A DNA stretch of 64,000 nt from Thiothrix nivea DSM 5205. GTDB lineage: Bacteria; Pseudomonadota; Gammaproteobacteria; Thiotrichales; Thiotrichaceae. A program made the translations under genes and the position numbers. The notes beneath the pieces were generated by a model. It made no database searches. It was given only the letters and a program-made list of their open reading frames with translations, and was not told the origin of the DNA. The first letter of the stretch is position 1. Each line of letters starts with the position of its first letter. The stretch covers positions 1,181,693 to 1,245,692 of the forward strand of contig NZ_JH651384.1 in NCBI RefSeq assembly GCF_000260135.1, given 5' to 3'. Positions 63,837-64,000 of the stretch are shown piece after piece.

Positions 63837-64000
63837 ATGTCAGATACAAGCCTAGCGTTTCGGTTGACAGCAGCTTCTTTCTTTCAGGAAGGGGAATCAA
63901 GCAAGCAGGCTGCCCCCAGCATCCTGTATATCTATGCGCCTGAATACGACGTAACCCACATAACCGAGGTACTTAACCGTCACGGCATTCCTCATCTCGT
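63837..64000 (+). CDS. Partial gene at the right edge, function unknown
   Basis: An open frame of 54 complete codons runs off the window. It starts MSDTSLAFRLTAASFF with GGAG nine bases ahead, and continues through SILYIYAPEYDVTHITEVLNRHGIPHL. The second part could be the first strand and helix of a receiver-like or other alpha/beta fold. Too short to name. Confidence 0.55.
   Translation, partial: MSDTSLAFRLTAASFFQEGESSKQAAPSILYIYAPEYDVTHITEVLNRHGIPHL

Noticed and set aside
1-64000. tRNA, rRNA, CRISPR arrays, prophage and insertion sequences
   Set aside because: Searched by eye for TPsiC-like GGTTCGAATCC segments, regularly spaced direct repeats and transposase motifs; none found.

Overview
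This window looks like chromosomal DNA of a gammaproteobacterial sulfur oxidiser, with a Thiothrix-like member of the Thiotrichales as the best guess. The guess rests on gene content only: flavocytochrome c sulfide dehydrogenase, SoxYZ, two Gly/Tyr-rich secreted proteins that resemble sulfur globule proteins, a gammaproteobacterial isc operon, System I cytochrome c maturation, UbiH/UbiI-type hydroxylases and a type II secretion cluster. No rRNA, tRNA, CRISPR array, transposase or prophage was seen. No stretch over 300 bases lacks a gene.

Layout. 1-11.8 kb: housekeeping and envelope genes (end of rapZ, mgtE, mltB, a Tyr-rich secreted protein, an M20 amidohydrolase, a GH18 glycosidase, two glycine-zipper lipoproteins, folB-folK, rpmB-rpmG, a DUF72 protein, cls). 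11.9-30.8 kb: a leftward electron-transfer supercluster. In transcription order it reads napFDAGHBC, a Crp/Fnr regulator, soxYZ, an octaheme HAO-like cytochrome, a TPR protein, fccA-fccB, ccmABCDEFGHI. 31.0-33.6 kb: divergent narX-narL. 33.7-39.5 kb: a six-gene Mrp cation/proton antiporter operon with a fused A/B subunit. 39.6-44.3 kb: moeA, a Gly-rich secreted protein, and a polytopic membrane protein paired with a GT2 glycosyltransferase. 44.3-52.5 kb: leftward ubiH, a 2OG-Fe(II) oxygenase, cysE and iscRSUA-hscBA-fdx-iscX. 52.8-57.7 kb: a cytoplasmic gluzincin-like protein, unknown proteins, a secreted hydrolase and ubiI. 58.0-63.6 kb: a ketopantoate-reductase-like gene and gspDEF. A partial gene runs off the right edge.

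How it fits together. Nap reduces nitrate in the periplasm. FccAB and SoxYZ handle reduced sulfur. The HAO-like octaheme protein would act on hydroxylamine, NO or nitrite. All of these except SoxYZ and the regulator are cytochrome or Fe-S enzymes of the periplasm, and the ccm operon supplies haem attachment directly downstream. MoeA supplies molybdenum cofactor for NapA. NarXL is the probable nitrate sensor, supported by a perfect 7-2-7 NarL/NarP-type site in the narX-napF gap. A near-perfect FNR-type box lies upstream of the octaheme gene.

Most notable observations: the octaheme gene inside a sulfur/nitrate cluster; a dispersed palindromic repeat translated in frame at the N-terminus of NapH; an IscR type-1-like site that contains the cysE stop codon; and an 11-bp hairpin that covers the TTG start of cls. 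Three genes usually missed by size cut-offs are given: rpmG, ccmD and a 50-residue lipoprotein candidate.
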